A stretch of 64,000 bases of DNA from Gaiellasilicea sp963791905 (GCA_963791905.1 CAWBTX010000004.1:558001-622000); one strand, 5' to 3'. Shown: positions 51,102 through 60,477, numbered from the stretch's first letter. Numbers and translations: made by a program. Notes: generated from the sequence alone by a model not told the origin.

Positions 51102-52470
51102 CCAGCGTCTCCGAGCTCGCGTTCGCCTACCCGGGCCGCGTGCCGGCGCTCGACGACGTCTCGCTCGAGCTGGAGGAGGGCGAGGTCGTGGCCCTGCTCG
51201 GGCCGTCCGGCTCGGGCAAGTCGACCCTGCTGCGGGCGTTGTCCGGCCTCGTGCCCCACTTCCACGGCGGCACGTTCTCCGGGCGCGTCGTCGTGGCCGG
51301 CCTCGATACCCGGTTGAAGAGGCCGGCGGAGCTCGCCGGCACGGTCGCGTCGGTCTTCCAGGATCCGGAGGACCAGGTCGTGATGACCCTGGTCGAGAAC
51401 GAGGTGGCCTTCGGGCTCGAGAACCTCGGCACGCCGCCGCCGGAGATCTGGCCGCGCGTCGAGCGCGCGCTCGAGTCGGTCGACGCACTCCACCTCTGGG
51501 GCCGGAAGACTGCCGAGCTGTCGGGCGGCGAGCTCCAGCGCGTCTGCCTCGCCTCGGCGCTGGCGCTCGAGCCGCAGCTCCTCCTGCTCGACGAGCCGAC
51601 GTCGCAGCTCGACCCGGACGCGGCCGAGCTCTTCCTCGATGCGGTCGAGCGCCTCGGCGCGACCGTGGTGCTCTCCGAGCAGCGCGTCGGCCGCGCGCTG
51701 GCGCTCGCGACCCGCGTCGTCTTCGTCGACCGCGGCCGGATCCTCCTCGACGCGCCGGTTGCCGAGGCGGCGACTGGCTCGCCGCTAACCGACCTGTCTA
51801 CACGAGCGCGAACGCTTGTGTTGTTTCAACACAAGCTCTTCCCACGCCGGCGGACGCCCTCCTCCGGTTGCGCGACGTCTCCTTCGCCTACCGCGGCCGG
51901 CCGCCGGTCCTCGAGGGCGTCGACTTCGACGTTCGCCGCGGCGAGATCGTGTGTCTCGCCGGCCCGAACGGCTCAGGGAAAACGACGCTCGCGAAGCTCG
52001 CGGCCGGGCTCCTCGAACCCGACGACGGCACAGTCGAGCGCCGTGGCCGCGTCTTCTACCTGTCCCAGGACCCGGGCCGCTACCTCATCCGCGAGACCGC
52101 GCTCGAAGAGGTTTCCCTCGCCGTTGCAGGGGATTCCGTACGCGCGCGTGCGGCGCTCGAGCGCGTTGGGCTGGGCTGGGCAACCAAGCGGCACCCGCGC
52201 GATCTGTCGAGCGGCGAACGCGAGCGACTGGCCCTCGCCGCCGTGGAGGTCGGTCAGCCCGACGTCCTCGTCCTCGACGAGCCGACGCGCGGCATCGACC
52301 CCGAGCGCAAACGCGAGCTCGGGCAACTGCTCGTGGACTACGCCGCCACGGGCCGCGCGGTACTCGTCGCGACGCACGACACCGGGCTCCCCGCCCACCG
52401 CCGCGTCGAACTTAGTGTTGAAACAACACAAGCGCCGTCTCGCGCGGAAGGGACCCCACTTGCCGTCTAG
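51092..52470 (+). CDS. Double ECF ATP-binding protein (EcfA-EcfA' fusion), one frameshift
   Basis: Two ABC ATPase domains in one inferred polypeptide (~459 residues). First: Walker A LLGPSGSGKSTLLRALSG, VFQDPEDQVVMTLVENEVAFGLENLG (typical Q-loop), LSGGELQRVCLASALALEP, LLLLDEPTSQLD. Second: LAGPNGSGKTTLAKLAAGLLEP, LSQDPGRYLIRETALEEVSL, LSSGERERLALAAVEVGQPDVLVLDEPTRGID, ATHDTGLP. Between them the frame changes near 51772; one added base would give AADWLAANRPVYTS as linker. The linker and the C-terminus each contain a copy of a 20-nt palindromic repeat (see findings). It could also be two genes. Confidence 0.88.
51814..51836. repeat. AT-rich palindromic repeat, copy 1 (inside EcfA linker)
   Basis: GCTTGTGTTG-TTT-CAACACAAGC has perfect 10-bp arms and a 3-base centre. 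It lies in the linker between the two ABC domains and, in frame, encodes ACVVSTQA. Its reverse complement recurs at 52415-52434. Base composition is far more AT-rich than the surroundings. Confidence 0.7.
52415..52434. repeat. AT-rich palindromic repeat, copy 2 (end of EcfA)
   Basis: GTGTTGAAACAACACAAGCG repeats copy 1 in inverted orientation (20 of 20 bases) near the C-terminus of the same double ATPase, coding for VETTQA. The two copies flank the second ABC domain. Confidence 0.7.
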
Positions 52471-53134
52471 GGTCGTCGCGCTCTGCGCCGGCGCCGCGCT
52501 CGCGCTCGCCGCCTGGGCGGCGCTCGATCCCGACCGGGGCGGGATCGCGGTGCTGCTCGCTGCGCTGGCCGTCGTCGCGGCGGGGTTCGCGTGGCTCGAA
52601 GGCGGGACGATGGCAGCTCGCGACGTCACGCTGATCGCGACGCTCGGCGGGCTCGCCGCAGCCGGCCGGGTCCTCTTCGCGCCGATCCCGAGCGTGCAGC
52701 CCGTGACGGTCCTCGTCGCCGCGTCGGGTGTCGCGCTCGGGCCGAAGCGGGGCTTCGCCGTGGGCGCCCTCGCCGCCCTCGCGTCGAACTTCTTCCTCGG
52801 CCAAGGGCCGCACACGCCCTGGCAGATGCTGGCGTGGGGAGGATGCGGGTTGCTCGGCGGCCTGCTCGCTCCTCTTCTCAGAGGTCGAATCGCGTTCGCC
52901 GCCTTCACCGTGCTCCTGGGCTTCGCCTTCGGGATGCTGATGGATCTCTGGCTCTGGTACGGCTTCTACCCGCACACCGAGGCGGCGCTGCTCGCGCGGC
53001 TCGCTGCCGGCGTGCCGTTCAACATCGCCCACGCCGCCGGGAACCTCGTGCTCGCGCTCGCCGCCGGGCCTGAGCTCCGGCGTGTGCTCGAACGCTTTGA
53101 GCGGCGTTCCCGGACGGAGGTGATCTGGGCGTGA
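52460..53134 (+). CDS. ECF transporter S component, putative cobalamin specificity
   Basis: A 224-residue membrane protein from TTG at 52460 (overlapping the ATPase stop) with about six helices: LAAWAALDPDRGGIAVLLAALAVVAAGFAW, ATLGGLAAAGRVLFAPIP, ASNFFLGQGPHTPWQMLAWGGCGLLGGLLAPLL and FGMLMDLWLWYGFYPH. The compact size, the NFFLGQGPHTPWQM element and the neighbouring T and A genes identify an ECF S subunit. Substrate assignment to cobalamin rests on the riboswitch and on the DUF4430/toroid partners, not on S-component sequence alone. Confidence 0.85.
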   Translation: MPSRVVALCAGAALALAAWAALDPDRGGIAVLLAALAVVAAGFAWLEGGTMAARDVTLIATLGGLAAAGRVLFAPIPSVQPVTVLVAASGVALGPKRGFAVGALAALASNFFLGQGPHTPWQMLAWGGCGLLGGLLAPLLRGRIAFAAFTVLLGFAFGMLMDLWLWYGFYPHTEAALLARLAAGVPFNIAHAAGNLVLALAAGPELRRVLERFERRSRTEVIWA

Positions 53135-53922
53135 CCGCGGCGGCTTCGATCGCCGCCGCGCTCGTCGTCGCGGTCACACCGACGGCGTACGTCGAATCCC
53201 AGCAGCGGGACGACGGCGGCTTCGGCGACCCGCAGATCACCGCCTGGGCGACCCTGGGCCTCGCCGCGGCGGGCACGGAACCGGAGCGACTCCGTGATGC
53301 AGCGGCGTACCTCACGCGGCATGAAAGCGAGGCGACGTCGATCACGGATCTAGCCCTCTCGGCGCTCGCCCGCAGCGCCGCCGGGGAGCGGCCCGACGCT
53401 GCGCTGACGCGGCTGCGCGCGCACACGCCCGGGAGGCTCGTGAACGTGACGGTCTGGTCGATCCTGGCACTCCGACAGGCAGGTGAGGTCGTCCCCGACC
53501 CGCTCGTCCGGTCGCTGCGAGCGGCCCAGCACGCCTCCGGAGGCTGGTCGTGGCACCGCGGCGGCGCACCGGACACGAACGACACGGCGGCGGCGCTCCA
53601 GGCCTTGCGCGCCCTCGGCGTCACCGGCCGGCCGGTCGACCGCGGCGTCGCCTTCCTCCGCCGGCATCAGAACCGGGACGGCGGCTTCGAGCTCACGGAC
53701 GGACGGGGCTCCGACGCACAGTCGACCGCGTGGGCGATTCAGGCGCTCGTCGCTGCCGGCCGCCCACCGGGCGCCGCTGCCTTCCGCTATCTCGCCCGGC
53801 TCCGGCGCACCGACGGCAGCTATCGCTATTCGGCGCGCTACGCGACGACGCCGCTCTGGGTGACGGCGCAGGTGCTGCCCGCGCTCGCGCGCAAGCCGTT
53901 CCCGCTGCGGCCGAGCGGCTGA
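53131..53922 (+). CDS. Alpha/alpha-toroid protein (prenyltransferase/squalene-oxidase repeats; transcobalamin alpha-domain-like)
   Basis: A 263-residue protein with repeated QxxDGGF-type helical hairpins: VESQQRDDGGFGDPQITAWATLGLAAAG, RAAQHASGGWSWHRGGAPDTNDTAAALQALRALG, RRHQNRDGGFELTDGRGSDAQSTAWAIQALVAAG and RTDGSYRYSARYATTPLWVTAQVLPALA. This is the terpenoid-cyclase-like toroid that also forms the alpha domain of intrinsic factor/transcobalamin. The N-terminus is hydrophobic (AAASIAAALVVAVTPTA), perhaps an export signal. It ends the B12-riboswitch operon. No cyclase DxDD acid motif is seen, so an enzyme role is unlikely. Confidence 0.85.
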   Translation: MTAAASIAAALVVAVTPTAYVESQQRDDGGFGDPQITAWATLGLAAAGTEPERLRDAAAYLTRHESEATSITDLALSALARSAAGERPDAALTRLRAHTPGRLVNVTVWSILALRQAGEVVPDPLVRSLRAAQHASGGWSWHRGGAPDTNDTAAALQALRALGVTGRPVDRGVAFLRRHQNRDGGFELTDGRGSDAQSTAWAIQALVAAGRPPGAAAFRYLARLRRTDGSYRYSARYATTPLWVTAQVLPALARKPFPLRPSG

Positions 53923-53924
53923 CG

Positions 53925-54692
53925 TCAGCGCCGCGCGAGCTCGGTTCGAACGTGGTCCGGCCGGAATCCGAGCTTGCGGTTGACGGCCAGCATCGGTTCG
54001 TTGGTATCCGCGTTTCCGGCCACGATCGTGTGGATCGCGTGCTCGCGCGCCCACGCGATCGAGGCCTGCTTGCAGAGCGTCGCGAGACCTCGCCCGCGGA
54101 ACGCCTCCGCCGTCGCGGTGAACTCGTTCTCCCCGAATCCTCGGTCATCGGCGGTCAGGAGCGAGTAGGAGACCGGTAGGCCGTCGACGAGCGCGACGAA
54201 GCTGCCCTCGGGGCGCAGGTCCGGTGTCTCCGCCCGGTGGGAGCCCTCGAGCGGGCTCGGGTCGGCGTCGAGGTCCGCCCAGGAGACGAGCCGAACGCCG
54301 TCCGGCGGCGTCACCGGCCGGGCCGCGGCGGCCGCGACGTCGAGCGTCGAGACGATCGTGCGCCCGGTAGGCGTGAAGCCCCGGGCGCCGGCGAAGGCGA
54401 TGCCCGCGTCGCTGTCCGTCCAGCACTCCGCCGGCTCCTCGGCGTGCTCCTCCACGCGGCCCCACAGCGCGGCGCCGACGCCGCGACCGCGTGCGGCGGG
54501 GAGGACGCCGATCCAGAGCTTGCGGCCGACCACTCGCCCGAAGCCGACGAGCTCGTCCTCCTCGGCGACCCAGCAGCGCGCGTCACGACCCACCCTGAGG
54601 ATCGACTCCTCGCTCTCGACCCGGAGCGGCAGCAGCTCGCGGACGAGCGCCAGAACGGCCTGCGCGTCTTCCGGTTGGAAGGGCCGGACCAC
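53925..54692 (-). CDS. Tandem GNAT acetyltransferase
   Basis: A 255-residue protein with two GNAT domains. The first has WIGVLPAARGRGVGAALWGRVEEHAEE (acetyl-CoA loop RGRGVGA). The second has GFGENEFTATAEAFRGRGLATLCKQASIAWAREHAIHTIVAGNADTNEPMLAVNRKLGF (RGRGLA). Substrate unknown; similar tandem GNATs include mycothiol synthase MshD, but the motif fit is only general. GTG start at 54692; divergent from the helicase gene. Confidence 0.88.
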   Translation of the reverse strand: MVRPFQPEDAQAVLALVRELLPLRVESEESILRVGRDARCWVAEEDELVGFGRVVGRKLWIGVLPAARGRGVGAALWGRVEEHAEEPAECWTDSDAGIAFAGARGFTPTGRTIVSTLDVAAAAARPVTPPDGVRLVSWADLDADPSPLEGSHRAETPDLRPEGSFVALVDGLPVSYSLLTADDRGFGENEFTATAEAFRGRGLATLCKQASIAWAREHAIHTIVAGNADTNEPMLAVNRKLGFRPDHVRTELARR

Positions 54693-54733
54693 GCCGAGGA
54701 GGATAGACCGCCATCGCCGCTAGCATCGGCCGG

Positions 54734-56897
54734 GTGGCCACGGTCGCCTCACCCGAGCAGTACCTCGCCAATCTGAACCCGCAGCAGCGGGAGGCCGTCC
54801 TGTACACGGAGGGCCCACTGCTCGTGATCGCCGGCGCCGGCTCGGGCAAGACCCGCGTGCTCACGCACCGGGTCGCCCACCTCATTTCCGCGATCGGGGT
54901 GAAGCCGAACGAGATCCTCGCGATCACGTTCACGAACAAGGCCGCCGGCGAGATGCGCGAGCGGCTCACCGCGATGCTCGGGCCGGTCGCGCGCGCGATC
55001 TGGATCCTCACCTTCCACGCCGCCTGCGGCCGGATGCTGCGGGCGGAGGCGGCTCGGCTCGGCTACCGCTCCAACTTCACGATCTACGACTCGCAGGACC
55101 AGGTCCGGCTCGTCAAGCAGTGCCTCGAGGAGCTGGAGAAGGACCCGAAGCGCTTCGTCCCGCGCGGCATCCACGCCGAGATCTCGAGGGCCAAGAACCA
55201 GCTGGTCACGCCGGCGATGTACACCGAGCGCGTCTCGTCGTTCTACGACCAGACCGTCGCGGAGGTGTACGAGCTCTACCAGCGCCGCCTGCACGCCTCG
55301 AATGCGGTCGACTTCGACGACCTGCTGATGCTCACCGTCGAGGTGCTGGAGCGCTTCCCCGAGGCCCGCACGCGCTGGCAGAAGGCGTTCCGCTACGTCC
55401 TCGTCGACGAGTACCAGGACACGAACCACGCGCAGTACCGGCTGCTGCAGCTCCTGGCCGAGAAGCACCAGAACCTCTGTGCCGTGGGCGATCCGGACCA
55501 GTCCATTTACGCGTTCCGCGGCGCCGACATCCGGAACATCCTCGAGTTCGAGCGCGACTTCCCCGACACGCGGACGATCGCGCTCGAGCAGAACTACCGC
55601 TCCACGAACGCGATCCTCGAGGCCGCCAACGCCGTCATCGCGCACAACAGCGAGCGCAAGGAGAAGCGGCTCTGGTCGGAGCTCGGCGAGGGCGACCCGG
55701 TGCGCGTGATCGAGGTCGAGGACGAGCACGCCGAGGCTCGCGTACGTCGCCGCGCAGATCGCCGGCCTGATCGACGAGGGCTACTCGGGGAACGAGATCG
55801 CGATCTTCTACCGCATGAACGCCCAGTCGCGGGTGCTGGAGCAGACGCTCCGCCTGCAGCAGATCGGCTACCAGGTGATCGGCGGGCCGCGGTTCTACGA
55901 GCGCGCGGAGATCAAGGACGCGACCGCCTACCTGCAGGTGCTCGACAACCCCTCCGACGCAGTCTCGCTCATGCGGATCGCGAACCGGCCGAAGCGGGGC
56001 ATCGGCGACACGACGATCTCCCGGCTCGTGACCTACGCCGACGCGCACGGGATCTCGCTCTTCGAGGCGCTCGACCGGCCGCAGGAGGCCGGGCTCGGCA
56101 CCGCCGCCGTCAAGGCGGTGCGGTCGCTCAAGAACCTGTTCGACTCCCTGCGCGCGGCCGCGCAGGAGCTCGAGGTGCCGGAGCTGCTGCAGGCGGTGCT
56201 CGACCGCTCGGGGACGCTCGAGACCTACGAGGCAGAGCGGACGATCGAGGCGCGCGGCCGCATCGAGAACCTCGAGGCCTTCGTCGACGGCACCCGGGAG
56301 TACCAGCAGAGCGCCGAGGAGCCGAGCCTGTCCGGCTTCCTGCAGGAGATCTCGCTCTACTCCGACCAGGACGCGCTCACGGGCGAGAGCAACGTCACGC
56401 TGATGACGACCCACAACGCGAAGGGGCTCGAGTTTCGCGCCGTCTTCCTCGTCGGCTGCGAGGAGGAGATCTTCCCCAGCGGCCGCTCGATCGAGGAGCA
56501 GGGGATCGAGGAGGAGCGGCGGCTCTTCTACGTCAGCCTCACCAGGGCGAAGGAGCGGCTGACGCTGACGCACGCCTCGTCGCGGCTGCTCTGGGGCCGG
56601 ACGACCCACAACCTGCCGTCCCGCTTCCTTGACGAGCTGCCCGACCGGCACGTCGAGCGAGAGCGGCTGCGCGCGTCCTCCTGGCGCAACTACGGCACGC
56701 CCGCGCAGACACGCGACATCCAGCCGCAGCAGAACCTCCCGGCACTCGCGACGGGCGACTCCGTCCGCCACGGCACGCTCGGCGAGGGCGTCGTCACGCG
56801 GATCGAGGCGGGCGGCCTGGTCACGGTGCGCTTCGCGAACGACGGCAGCGAGCGGAAGCTGATGCTCGACTACGCGCCCCTGGAGAAAATCGCCTGA
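54734..56897 (+). CDS. pcrA: UvrD/PcrA-type ATP-dependent DNA helicase, one frameshift
   Basis: A superfamily-1A helicase of about 720 residues. Motifs in order: LNPQQREAVLYTEGPLLVIAGAGSGKTRVLT (Q and I), ITFTNKAAGEMRERL (Ia), YVLVDEYQDTNHAQY (II), AVGDPDQSIYAFRGADI (III), LEQNYRSTNAILEAAN (IV). The frame breaks at 55740 and continues as YVAAQIAGLIDEGYSGNEIAIFYR, IGGPRFYERAEIKDA, TLMTTHNAKGLEFRAVFLVG (V) and RRLFYVSLTRAKERL (VI). The length fits one +1 insertion. A Tudor-like tail ends the protein. No LexA box is visible upstream. Confidence 0.93.
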
Positions 56898-58106
56898 TGG
56901 CCGTCGAGATCAGGCCGCCCGCGCCGGACGAGCTTCGCGCCGCGATGGAGGCCGCCGAGGCCGCCTTCAGCGATACGCTGAGCGACGAGGACTGGGAGCG
57001 CGAGATGAACGCCCTCCCCGCCGAACGCGCGCTGGCGGCCTACGACGACGGCCGACCGGTCGGCCTCGCGGCCGCCTACGAGTTCGGCCTGTCGATCCCG
57101 GGTGGCGAGCTGCCCTGTGCCGGCGTGACGTGGGTCGGCGTGCTCCCGTCCCATCGGCGCCGCGGGATCCTGCGCGACTTCATGCGCCGCCAGCTAGAGG
57201 ACGTCCACGGCTGGGGCGAGCCGATTGCGGCTCTCTGGGCGTCGCGAGTCGCAGATCTACGGCCGCTTCGGCTACGGCCTGGCCGTGCCGTCGCTGAGCA
57301 TGAAGGCCGACAAGACCCGCTTCGCGCTCCGCGACGACAACGGCCCCGACGGTGGCGTCCGGCTCGTCGACGCCGAGGAGGCGTACGAGCTCTTCCCGCC
57401 CGTGTACGACCGGATCCGCGCGACGCGCTCCGGCCTGATCTCGCGCACCGAGCACTGGTGGAAGCAGCACAAGCTCGCCGACCCGGAGAGCTGGCGGCGC
57501 GGCTCGAGCCGCAAGTTCTACGTTGCGCTCGAGCTGGACGGGTCGGTCGAGGGGTACGCGTTCTACCGCGTCAAGAGCGAGTGGGAGGAGGGCATGTCGC
57601 GCAGCGAGGTTCGCGTCGTCGAGGCCTTCGCCGGCTCCGCGCGGGCCGAGCGCGAGCTGTGGCGCTTCCTCTTCGGCATCGACCTCACGATCCGCGTGCA
57701 CGGCTACTACCTCGATCCCGCCTCGTCGCTTCCCCTCAACGTCCACGACCCGCGCGCGCTCGGCCTGCGCTGGACGGACGGGCTGTGGCTCCGGCTCGTC
57801 GACGTGGAGGAGGCGCTGCGCGCCCGTTCCTACCCGGAGGCGGAGCCGATCGTGCTCGAGGTCGAGGACGAGTTCTGCCCGTGGAACGCCGGCCGCTTTC
57901 GAGCAGGTCCCGACGGCGGGAAGACGAGGAGCAAGCCGGACCTGGCGCTGGACGTCGCGGATCTCGCCTGTGCGTACCTCGGCGGATTCGACTTCAACCG
58001 GCTCGTGCACGCCGGGCGGGCCCGGGAGCTCCGCGAGGGCGCCGCCGAGCGGGCGACGCGGCTGTTCCGTACCGACCTGCCCCCGTATACGCCGGAGGAG
58101 TTCTGA
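56897..58106 (+). CDS. Eis-like GNAT acetyltransferase, one frameshift
   Basis: About 403 residues in the Eis plan: N-terminal GNAT (VGLAAAYEFGLSIPGGELPCAGVTWVGVLPSHRRRGILRDFMRRQLEDV), a middle GNAT-like domain and a C-terminal sterol-carrier-like domain ending TDLPPYTPEEF. The frame breaks at 57245, where TGG GCG TCG is followed by one extra C, and continues ESQIYGRFGYGLAVPSLSMKAD. Eis enzymes acetylate aminoglycosides or proteins; the substrate here is unknown. It is coupled to the helicase gene and to a second Eis-like gene by one-base overlaps. Confidence 0.9.
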
Positions 58107-59322
58107 TGGCCTGGGAGGTGCGGCCGACGACGAGCCTGGAGGAGTTCAAGCAGGCGGTCGGGGCCATCGGCCACTTCTTCGGCGGCTGGCCGACGGACGA
58201 CGAGGCCGCTGAGCGTTTCGCGCGCAACCTGCCGCTCGAGCGGATGCACGCCGCCTGGGACGGCGAGCGGATCGTCGGGGGCGCCGGGACGATCCCCTTC
58301 GAGCTCACGGTTCCGGGCGGGACGTTGCCGTGCGCCGGTGTGACCGTCGTCGGCGTCCTGCCCACACACCGGCGGCGCGGGATCCTCACGGCGATGATGC
58401 GCGAGCAGCTCGACGACGTCCGCCGCCGAGGGGAGCCTCTCGCCGCGCTGTGGGCGTCGGAGGAGACCATCTACGGCCGCTTCGGCTACGGGGTGGCGTC
58501 GCTCGGCTGCGAGGTCGAGCTGGCGCACACGCACAACCTGCTGCGGGCTCCCACCGACGGCAGCACGCGCACGCGCCTCGTCTCGCTCGAGGAAGCAAAG
58601 GAGCTCGTACCGCCGATCTACGACCGCGTGCGGCAACAGACGCCCGGCATGTTCTCGCGCAGCGCGACGTGGTGGGAGAACCGCATCCTCGCCGATCCGC
58701 CGGAGCGCCGGGAAGGCGCCGGGGAGAAGAACGCGGCCGTGCTCGAGCTCGACGGCCGCCCGGCGGGGTACGCGCTGTACCGGATGACGATGAAGTGGGA
58801 TGGAGGCATCTCGATCGGCCACGCCCAGGTGATCGAGGCCATGGCCGACTCCGCTGTCGCGACGCGCGAGCTCTGGCGCCTCCTGCTCGAGCTCGACTGG
58901 GTTGCTTCGACCAAGGCCTCCCTTCTGCCGGTCGACCACCCCCTCTTCCTGCTCGTGCGCAGCCCGCGCCGGCTTCGGATGCGGGTCGGCGACGGGCTCT
59001 GGTGCCGGCTCGTCGACGTCGGCGCCGCGCTTTCGGGGCGCTCGTACGCGGCGGACGACGAGATCGTCCTCGAGGTGGCGGATGACTTCCTGCCCGACAA
59101 CGCGGGCCGCTGGCGGCTCGCCGGCGGCGAGGCCTCCCGCACCGACGCCGACGCCGACCTCGCGCTGAACGTGACGGAGCTCGGCACCGTGTACCTCGGC
59201 GGCTTCACCTTCGCGGAGCTCGTGCGTGCGGGCTCGTGCAGGAGCTCAGGCCTGGCGCGGTCGAGCGGGCCGATGCGGTCTTCCGGACCGACGTCCGGCC
59301 CTGGTGTCCCGAAATCTTCTAG
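58106..59322 (+). CDS. Eis-like GNAT acetyltransferase (paralogue), 3' frameshift
   Basis: About 405 residues, paralogous to the preceding gene: GTLPCAGVTVVGVLPTHRRRGILTAMMREQLDDVRRRGEPLAALWASEETIYGRFGYG, then DGLWCRLVDVGAALSGRSYAADDEIVLEVADDFLPDNAGRW and ALNVTELGTVYLGGFTFAELVRAG. The last 30 residues (LVQELRPGAVERADAVFRTDVRPWCPEIF) are in another frame, with the break near 59232, where a base appears missing. The C-terminal carboxylate of Eis proteins is catalytic, so this matters for function. The alternative is real truncation. Confidence 0.9.
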
Positions 59323-59356
59323 GGCCTCGGCCGTGACGACGCGTCGGGCGCCGGGG

Positions 59357-59903
59357 ATGCATGGCCCTGCTACCCTCCGCCGCCGTGCGGCCTCGTCCTC
59401 GGCGCGCTCTGCGCGCATCCTCGTCACGCTCGCTCTCCCTGCGCCCGCGCACGCCGTCCCGGACGTGCCGCTGCGCATCTATCTCGAGCACCTCGAGCCG
59501 CTGGCGCTCTCCTGGCCGGCCGACGGCACCGTGACCGACGGCTTCGGTTTGCGCTGGGGCCGGCAGCACTCCGGCATCGACATCGGCATCCTGCGCGCGC
59601 CCGGCGTGCGCGCGGCCGCCGGCGGGACCGTGACCGCGACCGGCTACCTCGACGGCTACGAGGGCTACGGCAACGTCGTCGTCGTGGACGTGGGGGAGGG
59701 CTTCGAGGTGCTCTACGCGCACCTCGCCACGATCGGCGTCCGCATCGGCGACTGGCTCGACCGCGACGAGGCGATCGGGATCGCGCGGCTGTACCGGCTC
59801 CTGCACCGGCACCCACCTGCACCTCGAGCTGCGCGAGCACGGCGTCGCGATCGATCCGGCGCCGTTCATCCGCCGCGGCGAGTCAATTGTAGAAGTGCGG
59901 TAA
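59357..59903 (+). CDS. M23-family peptidase (LytM-like), one frameshift
   Basis: An exported zinc endopeptidase acting on peptidoglycan cross-bridges. N-terminal signal-like stretch SARILVTLALPAPAHA. Catalytic elements: GTVTDGFGLRWGRQHSGIDIG (first His/Asp pair), YGNVVVVDVGEGFEVLYAHLATIGVRIGDWLD and, after a frame change at about 59785, GCTGSCTGTHLHLELREHGVAIDPAPF (HxH). The length fits one extra C. The 5' end is uncertain; the ATG at 59357 is the best candidate, and a further indel near it is possible. Confidence 0.8.
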
Positions 59904-59946
59904 ACGAGCTTGACCGGCCGGAAATGGCCGTGCGAGCATCGCGGGC

Positions 59947-60358
59947 ATGCCGGTCGAGCGACAGTCGGTGGGCGTGGAGCGTCTCGCGACGCTCCCTCTT
60001 CTCCGACCTGCCGCAGGAGGAGCTCGTCCGGGTCGCCGAGCTCTCAGAGTCGCTCGACGTCCCGGCGGGTGAGGCGATCGACTCGAAGGACGACTTCGCC
60101 TACGAGTTCTTCGTCATCGAGGAGGGCACTGCTGAAGTCGTCAGCGACGGCCGCAAGCTCGCCGACCTCGGGCCGGGGGACTTCTTCGGCGAGATCGGGC
60201 TGCTGATCACCGGCCGCCGCACCGCGTCAGTCGTCTCGACCTCGCCGATGCGCGTGGTCGCGATGTTCGACCCGTGCTTCAGGCGGATGGAGCGCGAGCT
60301 GCCGGAGTTCGCCGAGACGGTCCGGACCGCCTGCAAGGAGCGGCTCCCGCGCGTCTAG
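59947..60358 (+). CDS. Cyclic-nucleotide-binding domain protein, one frameshift
   Basis: A single cNMP-binding (Crp-like) domain of about 137 residues with no DNA-binding domain. ATG at 59947 gives VERQSVGVERLATL; after a small indel near 59993 it reads LFSDLPQEELVRVAELSESLDVPAGEAI. Then FFVIEEGTAEVVSDGRKLADLGPGDFFGEIGLLITGRRTASVVSTSPMRVVAMF, with the phosphate-binding cassette FGEIGLL...RTAS clear. It is probably an allosteric sensor or scaffold; the ligand (cAMP/cGMP) is unknown. Confidence 0.85.
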
Positions 60359-60387
60359 GCCCGTCGGCCGCCCGTTCCGACTTGGAG

Positions 60388-60393
60388 TACAAT
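60388..60393 (+). promoter_or_regulatory. -10 box of the tRNA-Val gene
   Basis: TACAAT at 60388-60393 is an almost consensus -10 hexamer 11 bases before the mature tRNA start, as expected for a tRNA gene. No good -35 hexamer is seen at 16-18 bp spacing. Confidence 0.5.
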
Positions 60394-60404
60394 CGCCGCA
60401 ACCG

Positions 60405-60477
60405 GGGCGGTTAGCTCAGTTGGGAGAGCACCAGCTCGACAAGCTGGGGGTCACTGGTTCGAGCCCAGTACCGCCCA
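60405..60477 (+). tRNA. tRNA-Val (anticodon GAC)
   Basis: A 73-base cloverleaf: acceptor GGGCGGT/ACCGCCC with discriminator A, D-arm TAGCTCAGTTGGGAGAGCA, anticodon arm CCAGC-TCGACAA-GCTGG with GAC, five-base variable loop, and T-arm CTGGTTCGAGCCCAG containing TTCGA. The 3' CCA is not encoded (ACCT follows). It reads GUC/GUU valine codons. Confidence 0.96.

Noticed and set aside
51092..52470. CRISPR array or transposon ends suggested by the inverted palindromes
   Set aside because: Only two copies exist, 580 bp apart and inside an ATPase coding region, with no spacers, transposase or target duplications.
53131..53922. Squalene-hopene or terpene cyclase
   Set aside because: The toroid repeats are present but the DxDD/DxDDTA catalytic acid motif is missing and the protein is far too short; the B12 context fits a binding-protein role better.
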